Shown here one piece after another: positions 38,224 through 45,988 of a stretch of DNA of 64,000 nucleotides. Below the pieces are notes generated by a model. It saw nothing but the letters and a program-made list of their open reading frames with translations. It was not told the origin of the DNA and did not search any database. The stretch's first letter is position 1. Each line of letters opens with the position of its first letter. The stretch covers positions 21,330 through 85,329 of the forward strand of contig CAWHGF010000006.1 in NCBI GenBank assembly GCA_963828825.1, given 5' to 3'. This DNA comes from Bog-473 sp963828825 (lineage in GTDB: Bacteria; Actinomycetota; Acidimicrobiia; Acidimicrobiales; RAAP-2). A program made the position numbers and the translations under genes.

Positions 38224-38706
38224 ATGCCGTTTCGTCCACTGGCGGCCGAGGATCTGAGCGCCCTTATTGAGATCCAGGAAGAAGGAGCGGTCGCCGGGTT
38301 GTCGCACATCTTTCCGCAGGACCGCTACCCATTTCAGCGAGAGGTGATCCTCGAACGCTGGAGACGAGACCTTATCGATCCGACGATTCACGCGTATGTC
38401 TCGACGGACGGCAGCGGTGCATTAACCGGTTTTACCGCGACACGATGCAACGAGTTACTGCGCTTCGGAACCGCGGTGCGACTCTGGGGCAGTGGCCTTG
38501 CCACGTCGTTACACGCCTTTGTTGTTGAGGAACTGCGACGGACGAACGCCGACGCCAACCATATCTTCTACTGGCTTCGAGTCTTCGAAGAAAACCGTCG
38601 AGCGCGCCGACTCTACGAGAAGCTGGGTTGGACGGCGACGGACGTACGGACCCGATCGACGTTTGAACCCCATCCCACCCTGCTCGAATACCGATTCAAT
38701 CCATAG
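38224..38706 (+). CDS. GNAT family N-acetyltransferase
   Basis: A 160-residue acetyltransferase. The acetyl-CoA-binding region is degenerate (RLWGSGLATSLHAFVVEELR), but the C-terminal GNAT motif is clear: FYWLRVFEENRRARRLYEKL, then GW. Substrate unknown. It is the first single gene in a series separated by palindromic repeats, with repeat copies on both sides (38141 and 38743). Confidence 0.8.
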   Translation: MPFRPLAAEDLSALIEIQEEGAVAGLSHIFPQDRYPFQREVILERWRRDLIDPTIHAYVSTDGSGALTGFTATRCNELLRFGTAVRLWGSGLATSLHAFVVEELRRTNADANHIFYWLRVFEENRRARRLYEKLGWTATDVRTRSTFEPHPTLLEYRFNP

Positions 38707-38742
38707 AGCGTGCCCTCGGGAGTGCCGGAGCCGACGCGTTCG

Positions 38743-38771
38743 TTCGCACCTTCCGGCGAACTGGGCGACCC
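38743..38771 (+). repeat. Interspersed palindromic repeat copy
   Basis: TCGCACCTTCCGGCGAACTG followed by GGCGACC: matches the core CCGGCGAACTGGG. Between the GNAT and YciI genes. Confidence 0.5.
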
Positions 38772-38927
38772 TTCGCCAGACATTCTGCTGCTACATCTTG
38801 GGACACCCTTGAGCCGGAGGGCAGGCCGACTTCCACGTACCGCCGCCCACACGAGGCATGCGAAAGGGTATTTACCCCCCAGGACAATACTGGGCACGTT
38901 CCGGTCCGTATACGGGAGACGATTGTC

Positions 38928-39206
38928 ATGTACTTCTTGCTCTTCTACGAGGTGGTCGATGACTACATCGAACGTCGGCGAGCGTTCCGCGTGGAGCACC
39001 TCGGGCTCGCACAGGAGGCGAAGGATCGGGGCGAGTTGGTCCTCGCCGGCGCTTACGCAGATCCACCCGACGGTGCAGCACTGGTGTTCCGAGCCGATGA
39101 CGACTCAGTCGTGAGGGCCTTCGTCGCCCACGACCCCTACGTCCGCGAAGGCCTGGTCAAGAAATGGGTCATCCGGCAGTGGACAGTCGTGATTGGCAAC
39201 CAGTAA
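38928..39206 (+). CDS. YciI-like protein (YCII domain)
   Basis: A 92-residue single-domain protein. It has the family pattern FLLFYEVVDDYIERRRAFR then EHLGLAQEAKDRGELVLAGA, with the conserved His, and the end HDPYVREGLVKKWVIRQWTV. YciI-like proteins are ferredoxin-fold dimers related to muconolactone isomerase and dehydrochlorinases; no activity can be assigned. It is a stand-alone gene with repeat-like sequence on both sides. Confidence 0.85.
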   Translation: MYFLLFYEVVDDYIERRRAFRVEHLGLAQEAKDRGELVLAGAYADPPDGAALVFRADDDSVVRAFVAHDPYVREGLVKKWVIRQWTVVIGNQ

Positions 39207-39231
39207 CACCGAGCGGATCCGAGCGATCCTG

Positions 39232-39283
39232 TCAGCCGGCTCGGGCTCCTGCTCGACTACTCCCCAGGCCGGCGAACTGGTCA
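39232..39283 (+). repeat. Interspersed palindromic repeat copy (weak)
   Basis: CCGGCGAACTGG with flanking CTGTCAG/GTCAG arms resembles the repeat core. Between YciI and the Ser/Gly repeat gene. Confidence 0.35.
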
Positions 39284-39299
39284 GTCTGGTCATAGGATC

Positions 39300-39578
39300 A
39301 TGAGAGTGCGGAAAGACTCGGTGAAGCGTCAAGATGACGGCTCTCGGTGGTCGCTCTGGTCTCGAGATTCGGTTCTGTCCATCGGCTCACGCAACTCGGT
39401 CTTGTCAGTAGGTTCGATTGGTTCTGTGTTCTCCATTGGGGGTGTGGGTTCCGCTGGGTCAATTCTCTCGATCGGGTCCTTCTTGTCAGCTGTCAGCATC
39501 ATGTCGGGACTCTCGTGGTTGTCCGTCATGGCATGGAGATCAAAGAGATCGATTGCTGGTTCTGGTGCGAATCGCTAG
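39300..39578 (+). CDS. Short Ser/Gly/Ile repeat protein (SVLSIGS units)
   Basis: A 92-residue protein whose middle ~55 residues are a quasi-periodic repeat of S-V/I-L-S-I-G-S units (SVLSIGSRNSVLSVGSIGSV and so on), followed by a short hydrophobic and basic tail. There is no signal peptide. The periodic small/aliphatic pattern suggests a solenoid or membrane-associated strand stack, but function is unknown. Codon choice varies between units, which supports real coding rather than simple DNA slippage. The ribosome site is weak (AGGA). Confidence 0.5.
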   Translation: MRVRKDSVKRQDDGSRWSLWSRDSVLSIGSRNSVLSVGSIGSVFSIGGVGSAGSILSIGSFLSAVSIMSGLSWLSVMAWRSKRSIAGSGANR

Positions 39579-39600
39579 CTCCCTCCGGCGAGGGCGATAG

Positions 39601-39630
39601 TCGCACCGTCCCGGCGAACGCGGCTACCCC
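39601..39630 (+). repeat. Interspersed palindromic repeat copy
   Basis: TCGCACCGTCCCGGCGAACG followed by CGGCTACCCC. It overlaps the 3' end of the minus-strand gene at 39624, so that gene's TAG lies in the repeat. Confidence 0.5.
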
Positions 39631-39797
39631 CGAAATGCAGTCTGGAATCGCAAGTAGAAGGCGGCGAACACTAGGACGATGCCTACGTTCGCCAGCAGCC
39701 GGGCCCAGACGTTATGCCTAAAGATCAGGATGTCGACTCCGACCACGGTGGCTACAAGAGCGACGACGTAGATCCCGATGGCCAAGTGTCTTCCCAC
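39624..39797 (-). CDS. Small two-helix membrane protein (57 residues)
   Basis: Read directly from the complement: GTG 39797, with GGAG just upstream, to TAG at 39624. The translation is GRHLAIGIYVVALVATVVGV, then DILIFRHNVWARLLANVG and IVLVFAAFYLRF. It has two hydrophobic helices joined by an FRH..WARL turn, a pattern seen in many very small bacterial membrane proteins of unknown function. Confidence 0.7.
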   Translation of the reverse strand: MGRHLAIGIYVVALVATVVGVDILIFRHNVWARLLANVGIVLVFAAFYLRFQTAFRG

Positions 39798-39874
39798 GCT
39801 CCGAGCCTATTGCCGTGAGCGTGGTAGCCCTGGCACGGCATTGCCCGCCGACCCTGCGGATGGGGATATTTAGC

Positions 39875-39897
39875 GCCCGCCGGTCGGAACGGCGGGC
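39875..39897. terminator. GC-rich hairpin upstream of the HAD gene
   Basis: GCCCGCCG at 39875-39882 pairs with CGGCGGGC at 39890-39897 around a 7-base loop. No T tract is seen on either side, so it could be a terminator or a structural element. Confidence 0.4.
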
Positions 39898-40001
39898 ACG
39901 GGGCCGCGCCTTCGGGGCACCCGCTGACGCCGAGTCTGCCAGTTGAATCCCTCAGGAGCCGAGCGAGCTAGCTCGTGGTGTTCTCGGCCAGACTGGTCTT
40001 C

Positions 40002-40813
40002 ATGGGCTACGAGGTCGAGCTTCGCCGCCCGGAGGCTGTCTTGGTCGACCTCGATGGCACCCTCCTGGACCACGGAGGCCAGGCGGCGGCCCTCGAGGAA
40101 GTATCGCTTCGGTGGCCCGGGCACACCTGGGACTGGATCCACGTGAGTTGCTGAAAGCCAATGCCCGGGCCTGGACCGCGCTGTGGCGTGAGGTTGAGCA
40201 GTTGTGCTGGCTGGGTCAGATGAATGGCTACGCAGCCAGCCGGGAGGCGTGGCGCCGGGCTCTGGAGGTGTGTAGATGCACCCAGAACCCGGTGGTCGAG
40301 TTCGCCTTCTCCGAGCATCGGCGGCTGGCCCGCGCCGCGTTTCAACCGTACCCGGACGTTCAAGTCTTCCTAGAGCACGCGGCAGCGAGCGGTGTGCCCC
40401 TCGCCGTGGTCACCAACGGACCATCGGATCTGCAGCGCGACAAGTTCAACGCCCTCGGAGTGGGCAAGCTGGTCGACGCCGTCGTCATCTCCGGGGAGCA
40501 TGGGGCGGCCAAGCCTGATCCGGCGATCTTTCAGTTGGCCCTCGACGAACTGCGGGTGGACCCAGAGGACGCCTGGTGCGTTGGGGACAGTCTGGCCACA
40601 GACGTCGCCGGTGCCAACAGGGCGGGTATCACGGCTATCTGGCTGAATCGCCCAGGACACGAGGTCGCATCCTCGGATGTCCCGCCCCGGATAGAAGGGT
40701 TGTTCCGGGTGCTCCGTGGGTCCGTCACACCAACTCCGGCCGTCGAAGGCAACGCAATGGAAGTGGGGTCTATGTCTTCGCTCGTCGAGCTGCTCAAGGG
40801 TCTCGTTCCATGA
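40002..40813 (+). pseudogene. HAD family hydrolase (subfamily IA), frameshifted
   Basis: ATG 40002 starts MGYEVELRRPEAVLVDLDGT, which holds HAD motif I with the nucleophile Asp. The match leaves this frame near 40105-40115 and resumes in another frame at LGLDPRELLKANARAWTALW. Motif II is VVTNGP, motif III lysine is in KPDPAIFQLAL, and motif IV is WCVGDSLATDVAGA. All catalytic motifs are intact, so the restored ~270-residue protein would be an active-looking phosphatase. One indel in the window sequence may be the only fault. Confidence 0.75.
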
Positions 40814-40938
40814 CCGGCTCCGGCGGATGACGGCGCGCCTGACTGTGCGGAAGCTGCGGTTCAGAGTGTCGGATGGGCGGACGGCCAGCAGCAAGGGAGA
40901 TCAAACCACCGTCTGATCGACCAGCCAGAGTCCGCCCG

Positions 40939-40967
40939 ATGGCGCCCCGGTCCGGCAGCGAGGGCAG
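40939..40967 (+). repeat. Interspersed palindromic repeat copy
   Basis: ATGGCGCCCCGGTCCGGCAG followed by CGAGGGCAG matches the GGCACC...CCGGCAGCGA core of the copies at 43794 and 54264. Confidence 0.45.
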
Positions 40968-41071
40968 GTTGAGGCCAGCGGATTCCACCGGGTACTGCCC
41001 CTCGGCCAGGCTGCGATCACCCATCGGCGTGAGGGCGTTCGAGCCCATATGGATGTGATCCCGATCAGAGA

Positions 41072-41095
41072 TTTTTTGTTGCCGCGGCAAAAAAA
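41072..41095. promoter_or_regulatory. AT-flanked palindrome upstream of the ECF sigma gene
   Basis: A perfect 12-bp palindrome TTGCCGCGGCAA (41079-41090) is extended by T6-G on the left and A5 on the right. It reads T-tract, GC core, A-tract on both strands, so it is not a normal terminator (which would end in T). It lies about 50 bp before the sigma start and is a candidate operator or structural element. Confidence 0.45.
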
Positions 41096-41141
41096 CTCGG
41101 ATCAAGACCGAACCAAATGGACCTCTCGGGGCTACAAAGGG

Positions 41142-41738
41142 ATGGTGGAGCCCAAATCGCAGCTCGGCGGCGAGTCCTCGGATATTGCGCGGCCTGACAT
41201 CGAGGGATGTACCGACGAAGATCTGCTGATTCAGATCCATCAAGGTCACCGGGACTCGGTGGAGCGACTGTACCGACGCCACGGCCCCTCGATCTTGGCG
41301 TTGCTCATCCGGATTTTCGACGACCGCCAGACGGCCGAGGAGGCCGTCCAAGACACCTTCCTTGCGGTGTGGAACGGTGCACGATTCGACGGACGATCAC
41401 GAGTCCGTACCTGGTTGGTGGCCATTGCGATCCGTCAAGCCAGATCAAAACGCCGTCGACGGAGATTGACGGTTGGGAGTCAGCCCCGAGACTTTGCCTC
41501 GAACGATCCGTCGCCTGAAGACGCCGTCGTCGCTGGTCTCGATGTCGACCGTCTGGTCAAAGACCTCTCTGAACTGACGCGCTACCAGCGTGAAGTCGTG
41601 CTGCTCGCCTTCGCCGAACAACTCACTCACCCCGAGATCGCTGAAGTCCTGGGCGTGCGAATCGGCACAGTCAAGAGTCGCCTTCACGGCGCCAAGAAGG
41701 CATTGATGCGGAAATGGGAGCAAGAGGACAGGACATGA
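41142..41738 (+). CDS. ECF-type RNA polymerase sigma factor
   Basis: About 198 residues from ATG 41142; the longer frame from 41049 would run through the palindrome and is unlikely. Region 2 is RQTAEEAVQDTFLAVWNGAR with RTWLVAIAIRQA. Region 4 is LTRYQREVVLLAFAEQLTHP, then EIAEVLGVRIGTVKSRLHGA. The stop overlaps the ATG of the following membrane anti-sigma gene (ATGA), the classical ECF/anti-sigma arrangement. It is probably held inactive until an envelope or redox signal releases it. Confidence 0.92.
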   Translation: MVEPKSQLGGESSDIARPDIEGCTDEDLLIQIHQGHRDSVERLYRRHGPSILALLIRIFDDRQTAEEAVQDTFLAVWNGARFDGRSRVRTWLVAIAIRQARSKRRRRRLTVGSQPRDFASNDPSPEDAVVAGLDVDRLVKDLSELTRYQREVVLLAFAEQLTHPEIAEVLGVRIGTVKSRLHGAKKALMRKWEQEDRT

Positions 41739-42871
41739 CACGAACACGGCACCTCGATGACGAGGCACTGATCACCATCGCGCAAGACGACTCACCGAGT
41801 GCTGGCGCTGCATCCCATGTCGATTCGTGTCCGCTCTGTGCGCACGAACTCGAGGCCTGGCGCAGGATCTCCGATCTGGCCAGAGTGAGCGTCGACTTGG
41901 TACCTCCAGCAATAGAAGACCTCCCACAGCGAATCTTTGGAGGACTTGACAGCCCTCCTCGTCGCAGTTCTGTGCCACCGAGGAGTAGACGTGTACACAC
42001 ATCTCGCGGGTGGTCCAGGGGTGGGCGCTGGGTGATTGCGGTCCCGATCGTCATACTGGCCCTCGTTCTCGCCCTGACGCTCGGGTTCGGATCAAGCGCA
42101 CCTTCTGACGCCATGGTTCTCAAGACCATCAGGAGCAGTCCCACCGTCGCAGCGATGCACTTTCAGACGCTTCATTTGACCGCACTCGAAGTGGATCGAG
42201 CACCGCAGGGTTTCATCGACGTCGAGTACAGCACCCATGGAGCGGTCGATCCCCGAACCAATGCCTTCGATCTCACATCGAAAGCGATCATCCCTGGTGG
42301 CGCGTCATTCGGTTCCTCGACCACGGTCTCCGATGGCTCGCTCGTGTACCTCCCGTGCAATCCCCAATGGACTTTTATTGGCAAGAAACCGTGCCTCGCG
42401 TATCCAGCTCAGAGCGGGACTGCTCCAGGCTCACCCTCCTTGACGTTTCTGCGCTACGCCAGCGGGCCAGTGGCCCGACTGGGCGAACGCGACATCGACG
42501 GAGTCGTGACAAATGGGTACGGGGTGAGCGTGCCGGTCAGTGCGTTGGCTCAGAGTGTCATTCCTTCAGAGCGCTCACTCATTCAATACGCGAACTCCAC
42601 AATCTCGGATCTCCATGTCGAGGTCTGGTCCGACCAGCGAGGCCTGCCACGACAGTTGGATTTCACCTTCCTCGTCCACCAAGCAACTCTGTCAGCGGTG
42701 CTGCGTGCCTCAGAGAAGGAACAGCTCAGCTACGGCACGGCCCCGCTGAAAGTGAGCGTTCCTAGCCGGAACACCGTGACCGTCGCCTCCAATCTGAATG
42801 CGGCCCTACTTCTAGAAAGTCAGTACCGGAATGCGCTGATCGCCTACCTCAAGCAGCAGTCTGGACACTGA
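41735..42871 (+). CDS. Membrane anti-sigma factor with N-terminal zinc-finger-like motif
   Basis: A 378-residue protein overlapping the sigma gene. The N-terminal cytoplasmic part has the zinc-associated anti-sigma pattern H-x3-C-x2-C in SHVDSCPLCAHEL. One membrane helix follows a basic stretch (WVIAVPIVILALVLALTLGF, residues ~100-120). The ~250-residue extracytoplasmic part is beta-rich, with ALEVDRAPQGFIDVEYSTHG and two Cys, somewhat like LolA/LppX-type lipid-binding domains. It presumably binds the upstream sigma factor. Confidence 0.82.
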   Translation: MTRTRHLDDEALITIAQDDSPSAGAASHVDSCPLCAHELEAWRRISDLARVSVDLVPPAIEDLPQRIFGGLDSPPRRSSVPPRSRRVHTSRGWSRGGRWVIAVPIVILALVLALTLGFGSSAPSDAMVLKTIRSSPTVAAMHFQTLHLTALEVDRAPQGFIDVEYSTHGAVDPRTNAFDLTSKAIIPGGASFGSSTTVSDGSLVYLPCNPQWTFIGKKPCLAYPAQSGTAPGSPSLTFLRYASGPVARLGERDIDGVVTNGYGVSVPVSALAQSVIPSERSLIQYANSTISDLHVEVWSDQRGLPRQLDFTFLVHQATLSAVLRASEKEQLSYGTAPLKVSVPSRNTVTVASNLNAALLLESQYRNALIAYLKQQSGH

Positions 42872-42913
42872 ACGGAGTGGTACCTCCTATCCCATAAGTG
42901 CCGAGGTTTCCGA

Positions 42914-42937
42914 CCGTCCTGGCGTACGGGGGCAGGC
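42914..42937 (+). repeat. Interspersed palindromic repeat copy (partial)
   Basis: CCGTCCTGGCGTACGGGGGC then AGG matches the CCCGGCGTACTGGG core. Between the anti-sigma gene and a methyltransferase gene. Confidence 0.4.
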
Positions 42938-42985
42938 TGGCCCACACGACTCGCAGGAGCCCCGCGCGATCCAGTCTGCGTGCGT

Positions 42986-43729
42986 CTAAGCCTCCGGGAG
43001 ACGCCACACGCTGACATGCAAAAGGCTCTCACCTGTAAACGGCGAGCGATCCCACCAGCCCCATCGATGTTCCAGCGTCATTCCCGCGATCCGAGCCATC
43101 AGGTCCAACTCCGCCGGCCACACATATCGGAACGGTGCCGTGAATTCGGTGAAGCTGCCATCAGGAAGTCGGTTGAAGTGCCGTGAACGGGAGATCTGCT
43201 TGTGCGTGCGGTCAGTGAAGTCGTCGATGCCGATGTAATCCTCTGTCAAAGCAAACGCGACACCGGAGTTGCCCCGTGGTAGCTGGCGAAGACCTGGCAC
43301 GCTGGTCTCTATTACGAAGCGGCCGCCGGGGCGAAGGTGCCGGGCAGCGTTTTCGAAACAGGCCACTTGTTCGTCCTGCGTCGTCAGGTTCATAATCGTG
43401 TTGAAGACCAGGTACACAAGGGAGAACTCGCCCTCCACGAATGTCACGGCCATGTCGCCTTCGACAGCCGTAATATCGCTCGCCTCGGGCTTCGACCGCA
43501 GCACGTCGAGCATGTCTGCAGACAACTCGATCCCGGAGACCGAAACACCCCGGGCAGCCAAAGGGACGGCGACCCGGCCAGTCCCAATGGCGAACTCCAT
43601 CGCCGCCCCGCCGTCGGTCAACTCGACCAGACAGTCGACGGTCGCTTCGAGCACGCCGTCGGCGAACATCCCCGTCCCAGGTTGATCATAGGTTCTGGCG
43701 ATCTCGCCGACGAATCGGTTTTCGGGCAC
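42986..43729 (-). CDS. Class I SAM-dependent methyltransferase
   Basis: About 247 residues from GTG 43729; the longer frame would read through a repeat copy at 43794 and is rejected. Motif I is AMEFAIGTGRVAVPLAARG, the ribose-binding acidic residue is in VSGIELSADML, motif II/III regions are ITAVEGDMAV and FSLVYLVFNTIMNL, and the post-motif is HLRPGGRFVIETSVP. It ends MTLEHRWGWWDRSPF. Substrate unknown. The deleted methyltransferase at 2504-2941 has a similar layout. Confidence 0.82.
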   Translation of the reverse strand: MPENRFVGEIARTYDQPGTGMFADGVLEATVDCLVELTDGGAAMEFAIGTGRVAVPLAARGVSVSGIELSADMLDVLRSKPEASDITAVEGDMAVTFVEGEFSLVYLVFNTIMNLTTQDEQVACFENAARHLRPGGRFVIETSVPGLRQLPRGNSGVAFALTEDYIGIDDFTDRTHKQISRSRHFNRLPDGSFTEFTAPFRYVWPAELDLMARIAGMTLEHRWGWWDRSPFTGESLLHVSVWRLPEA

Positions 43730-43793
43730 ACCCCAGCTTGGTCCGGCCTGATCCAGCTTGCAACGTCCCGCCCCTACCCCATAGGTGCCGGAG

Positions 43794-43828
43794 GGTGGCA
43801 CCCCAACCCGGCAGCGAACTGGGACACC
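43794..43828 (+). repeat. Interspersed palindromic repeat, well-conserved half unit
   Basis: GGTGGCACCCCAACCCGGC followed at once by AGCGAACTGGGACACC. It differs from the copy at 54264 at only two positions. It lies between divergent genes. Confidence 0.75.
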
Positions 43829-43957
43829 AGCTTCGGTCGCGTCAGCTGCTTCCTCGATGATGTGTCGGTGAGGATTCGAGGCTGTCACGCAGGCGGCCTA
43901 CAGGAACTTCACATGAACGACTGGCACTCTGGTTACCTGAGTTTGAGGAGCTCCGCC

Positions 43958-44857
43958 ATGAATGACTACGAACCGACCAGTCCCCGGGAGACCCTTTCCT
44001 CCGATCCCGAATCGACCAAAATGTCAGAGCCAACGGTTGTCGAAGGTTTGGAGGGCGCAGCTTCTGCATCGCCTCTCCCACCAGCGTCTTCATCCGGCTG
44101 GTCAGACTCAGCGGCCATAGCCGGGCACGGACGCCGACCGAGGGTCCAGCGATCGCTGTCAAATATGAGGCGGGGTGTGATCGTGGCCGCTGCACTGGTG
44201 TTTTCAGTGACGGGATTGTTCATCGGCCTCGGAGCGTCGTCCTCGGCAGGGGCCGCACAATCCGTGGCCGCCAGCAGCTCGACTGGACATGTTGGAAGCG
44301 GCGGCCAGGGATCCAACGCACGATCTGGACCGGCGACGGGAGGATCATCGGGCACGGTCGGGAACGTGTCCAAGTCGAGCTTCACCCTGACGACGTCAGC
44401 GGGTCAGGTGGTGACAGTAGACGAAGCGTCTTCGACGAAATACGAGAAGGGAACGAGCTCGGCCTCGGAGAGTGCTGTTACCAAGGGCGAGCACGTACTC
44501 GTACTGGGGACCGTCAGCTCAACGACCATCAAGGCCACACAAGTCATCGTGCAAACGACTGGCGGCCCATCTGAGCCCTCCACGGCCGCATCGGTGGTCC
44601 CCTTCCAGCAGGGTGTAGCGGGAGTGTCAAAGCAGGTCGGTCAGATCCCGGCCAGCTACAGCGAGGGGTCAGGGACGATTGTCAGCGGAACGGCAGCCAA
44701 TAAAGCGACGGAAGCTGCGCTGACGGCCTACCCGGGGGGAGTTGTCGACCGTGTCGTGAAGCTGAGCAACGGCGAATACGAGGTCCACACCATCGGCGTC
44801 AACTGGCCACACCACGTCTTCGTCAACCAGGACTTCAAGGTCGTAGGTGCCGAGTAG
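43958..44857 (+). CDS. Membrane-anchored protein with DUF5666-like and PepSY-like segments
   Basis: A 299-residue protein; ATG 43958 follows TTGAGGAGCTCC. The N-terminal ~65 residues are disordered and acidic. One membrane helix (RGVIVAAALVFSVTGLFIGL) anchors it, followed by a Ser/Gly linker. The middle is DUF5666-like: GTVGNVSKSSFTLTTSAGQV, then HVLVLGTVSSTTIKATQVIV. The end resembles a PepSY unit (ATEAALTAYPGGVVDRVVKL, then YEVHTIGVNW). Probably exposed outside the membrane; function unknown. Confidence 0.72.
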   Translation: MNDYEPTSPRETLSSDPESTKMSEPTVVEGLEGAASASPLPPASSSGWSDSAAIAGHGRRPRVQRSLSNMRRGVIVAAALVFSVTGLFIGLGASSSAGAAQSVAASSSTGHVGSGGQGSNARSGPATGGSSGTVGNVSKSSFTLTTSAGQVVTVDEASSTKYEKGTSSASESAVTKGEHVLVLGTVSSTTIKATQVIVQTTGGPSEPSTAASVVPFQQGVAGVSKQVGQIPASYSEGSGTIVSGTAANKATEAALTAYPGGVVDRVVKLSNGEYEVHTIGVNWPHHVFVNQDFKVVGAE

Positions 44858-44943
44858 CGGCCCAAGGGGACCACACAACTCGGTGCTCGGATCGTCCATG
44901 ACGGTCTGACCAAGGCTGGGGGAACCGACCGATGCTGAAATGG

Positions 44944-44990
44944 GTGTCCCAGTCGCACGCAGGGTGGCACCCTGCGGGCGACTGGGGGGA
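44944..44990 (+). repeat. Interspersed palindromic repeat, near-perfect full hairpin
   Basis: CCCAGTCGC (44948-44956) pairs with GCGACTGGG (44978-44986), and inside it GCAGGGT (44959-44965) pairs with ACCCTGC (44969-44975) around GGC. The two stems are separated by a 2x2 internal loop. This is the most symmetric copy and shows the full fold. Confidence 0.75.
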
Positions 44991-45159
44991 CTGCGTCCCC
45001 CGGGCTACCTCCGGGAAGGCGGCCTCTAGTTCTGCCTCGGTAGCCTGGTGGGGTGCAACGAGAGAGCGAGCCGGAGCCGGTGCGCGTCTCCAATGTATTG
45101 CGCGTCTCCAATGTATACAGAAGCCATCTATCACACGCCTGTGTTGAAGGCGGCGCCTT

Positions 45160-45858
45160 ATGAACGCTCGGCGGACCGAGGCGCTGAGCGACAGCACTTT
45201 CGCCGTCGCGATGACCTTGCTGATCTTCGATCTGCGGGTCATGGCGTCTTCGGAACACACACTTAGCTACTACATTTGGTACAGCGCCTGGCCGCATTAC
45301 CTGGGCTACGCCGTCAGTTTCCTGATCATCGGGACCATCTGGATCAGCCATCACACGATCTTCCGGCTAATCAACGGTGTCGATCACAGGGCCATGGTGC
45401 TCAACCTCGGCCTACTTGGACTGGTCGTCTTCATCCCGTTCCCGACCGAGATCCTTGCGATCTACATCAATCAGAACTCGACATCTGAGAGGGCCCAGGC
45501 CGCCGCCTTCTATGGCCTCAGCCTCGCTGTCGCGACCCTCATGCTGGCTTTCCTCTGGCATTCGTTGAGCCATCACCGGCGACTCATGAAATCCTGGGTG
45601 AGTGACGACGACCTACGGCGCCTCACCCGAAGGCTCTACCTCACCCCTGTCCTCTATCTCATTGCCACGGGAGTCGCCTTGTTGGACGCAACCATTGGAG
45701 TCATTGTCTTCTTGGCGGTTGGCTGTGGGTACCTTCTTCACACCGGAACCCAGGCTGCACCGATCCATCCCGACGACGCCATCAACAGGGCGGGCACTCC
45801 CTATGATCCGCCGGCCGGGACACGACCCGATGAGGAACCCCATTTCTTGAAAGTGTGA
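45160..45858 (+). CDS. TMEM175-like potassium channel (DUF1211)
   Basis: A 232-residue membrane protein with about six helices. The first helix carries the family signature region RTEALSDSTFAVAMTLLIFD (compare FSDGVFAIAxTLL). Others include YLGYAVSFLIIGTIWISHHT, with the conserved W-x-x-HH, LNLGLLGLVVFIPFPTEILA, ATLMLAFLWHSLSHHRRLMK and YLIATGVALLDATIGVIVFL. Bacterial members form tetrameric K+ leak channels. ATG 45160 is used, though the ribosome site is weak. A frameshifted second homologue is at 16269-16974. Confidence 0.82.
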   Translation: MNARRTEALSDSTFAVAMTLLIFDLRVMASSEHTLSYYIWYSAWPHYLGYAVSFLIIGTIWISHHTIFRLINGVDHRAMVLNLGLLGLVVFIPFPTEILAIYINQNSTSERAQAAAFYGLSLAVATLMLAFLWHSLSHHRRLMKSWVSDDDLRRLTRRLYLTPVLYLIATGVALLDATIGVIVFLAVGCGYLLHTGTQAAPIHPDDAINRAGTPYDPPAGTRPDEEPHFLKV

Positions 45859-45914
45859 TCACTTCACGAGTCGTCGCCGCTGCGCACGCCTGCAGCCATC
45901 CACCCCTCCGTTGA

Positions 45915-45967
45915 CTGTCGCAGTTGTGCCTCGCACGGTGGCACCCCGTGCCGGCAGAACGGGGCAG
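45915..45967 (+). repeat. Interspersed palindromic repeat, full-length imperfect hairpin
   Basis: Paired blocks from outside in: CTG/CAG (45915 and 45965), GTT/AAC (45923 and 45958), TGCC/GGCA (45927 and 45953), GCACGG/CCGTGC (45933 and 45946). Unpaired bases lie between blocks. Confidence 0.7.
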
Positions 45968-45988
45968 CTATTCGCTGACGCCGATCAA

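Larger units (their letters stand above)
40814..41141. other. Gap between HAD and sigma genes, with a repeat copy and a palindrome
   Basis: No gene seen. It contains a repeat copy at 40939-40967 and the T6...A7 palindrome at 41072-41095 before the sigma factor start. Confidence 0.4.

Noticed and set aside
41072..41095. Intrinsic terminator before the sigma gene
   Set aside because: T tract precedes and A tract follows the stem on both strands, the reverse of a terminator.
43337..43957. N-terminal extension of the DUF5666-like protein and of the methyltransferase at 42986
   Set aside because: Both extensions read through the repeat at 43794 (giving WHPNPAANWDT-like peptides) and overlap each other; good starts exist inside.
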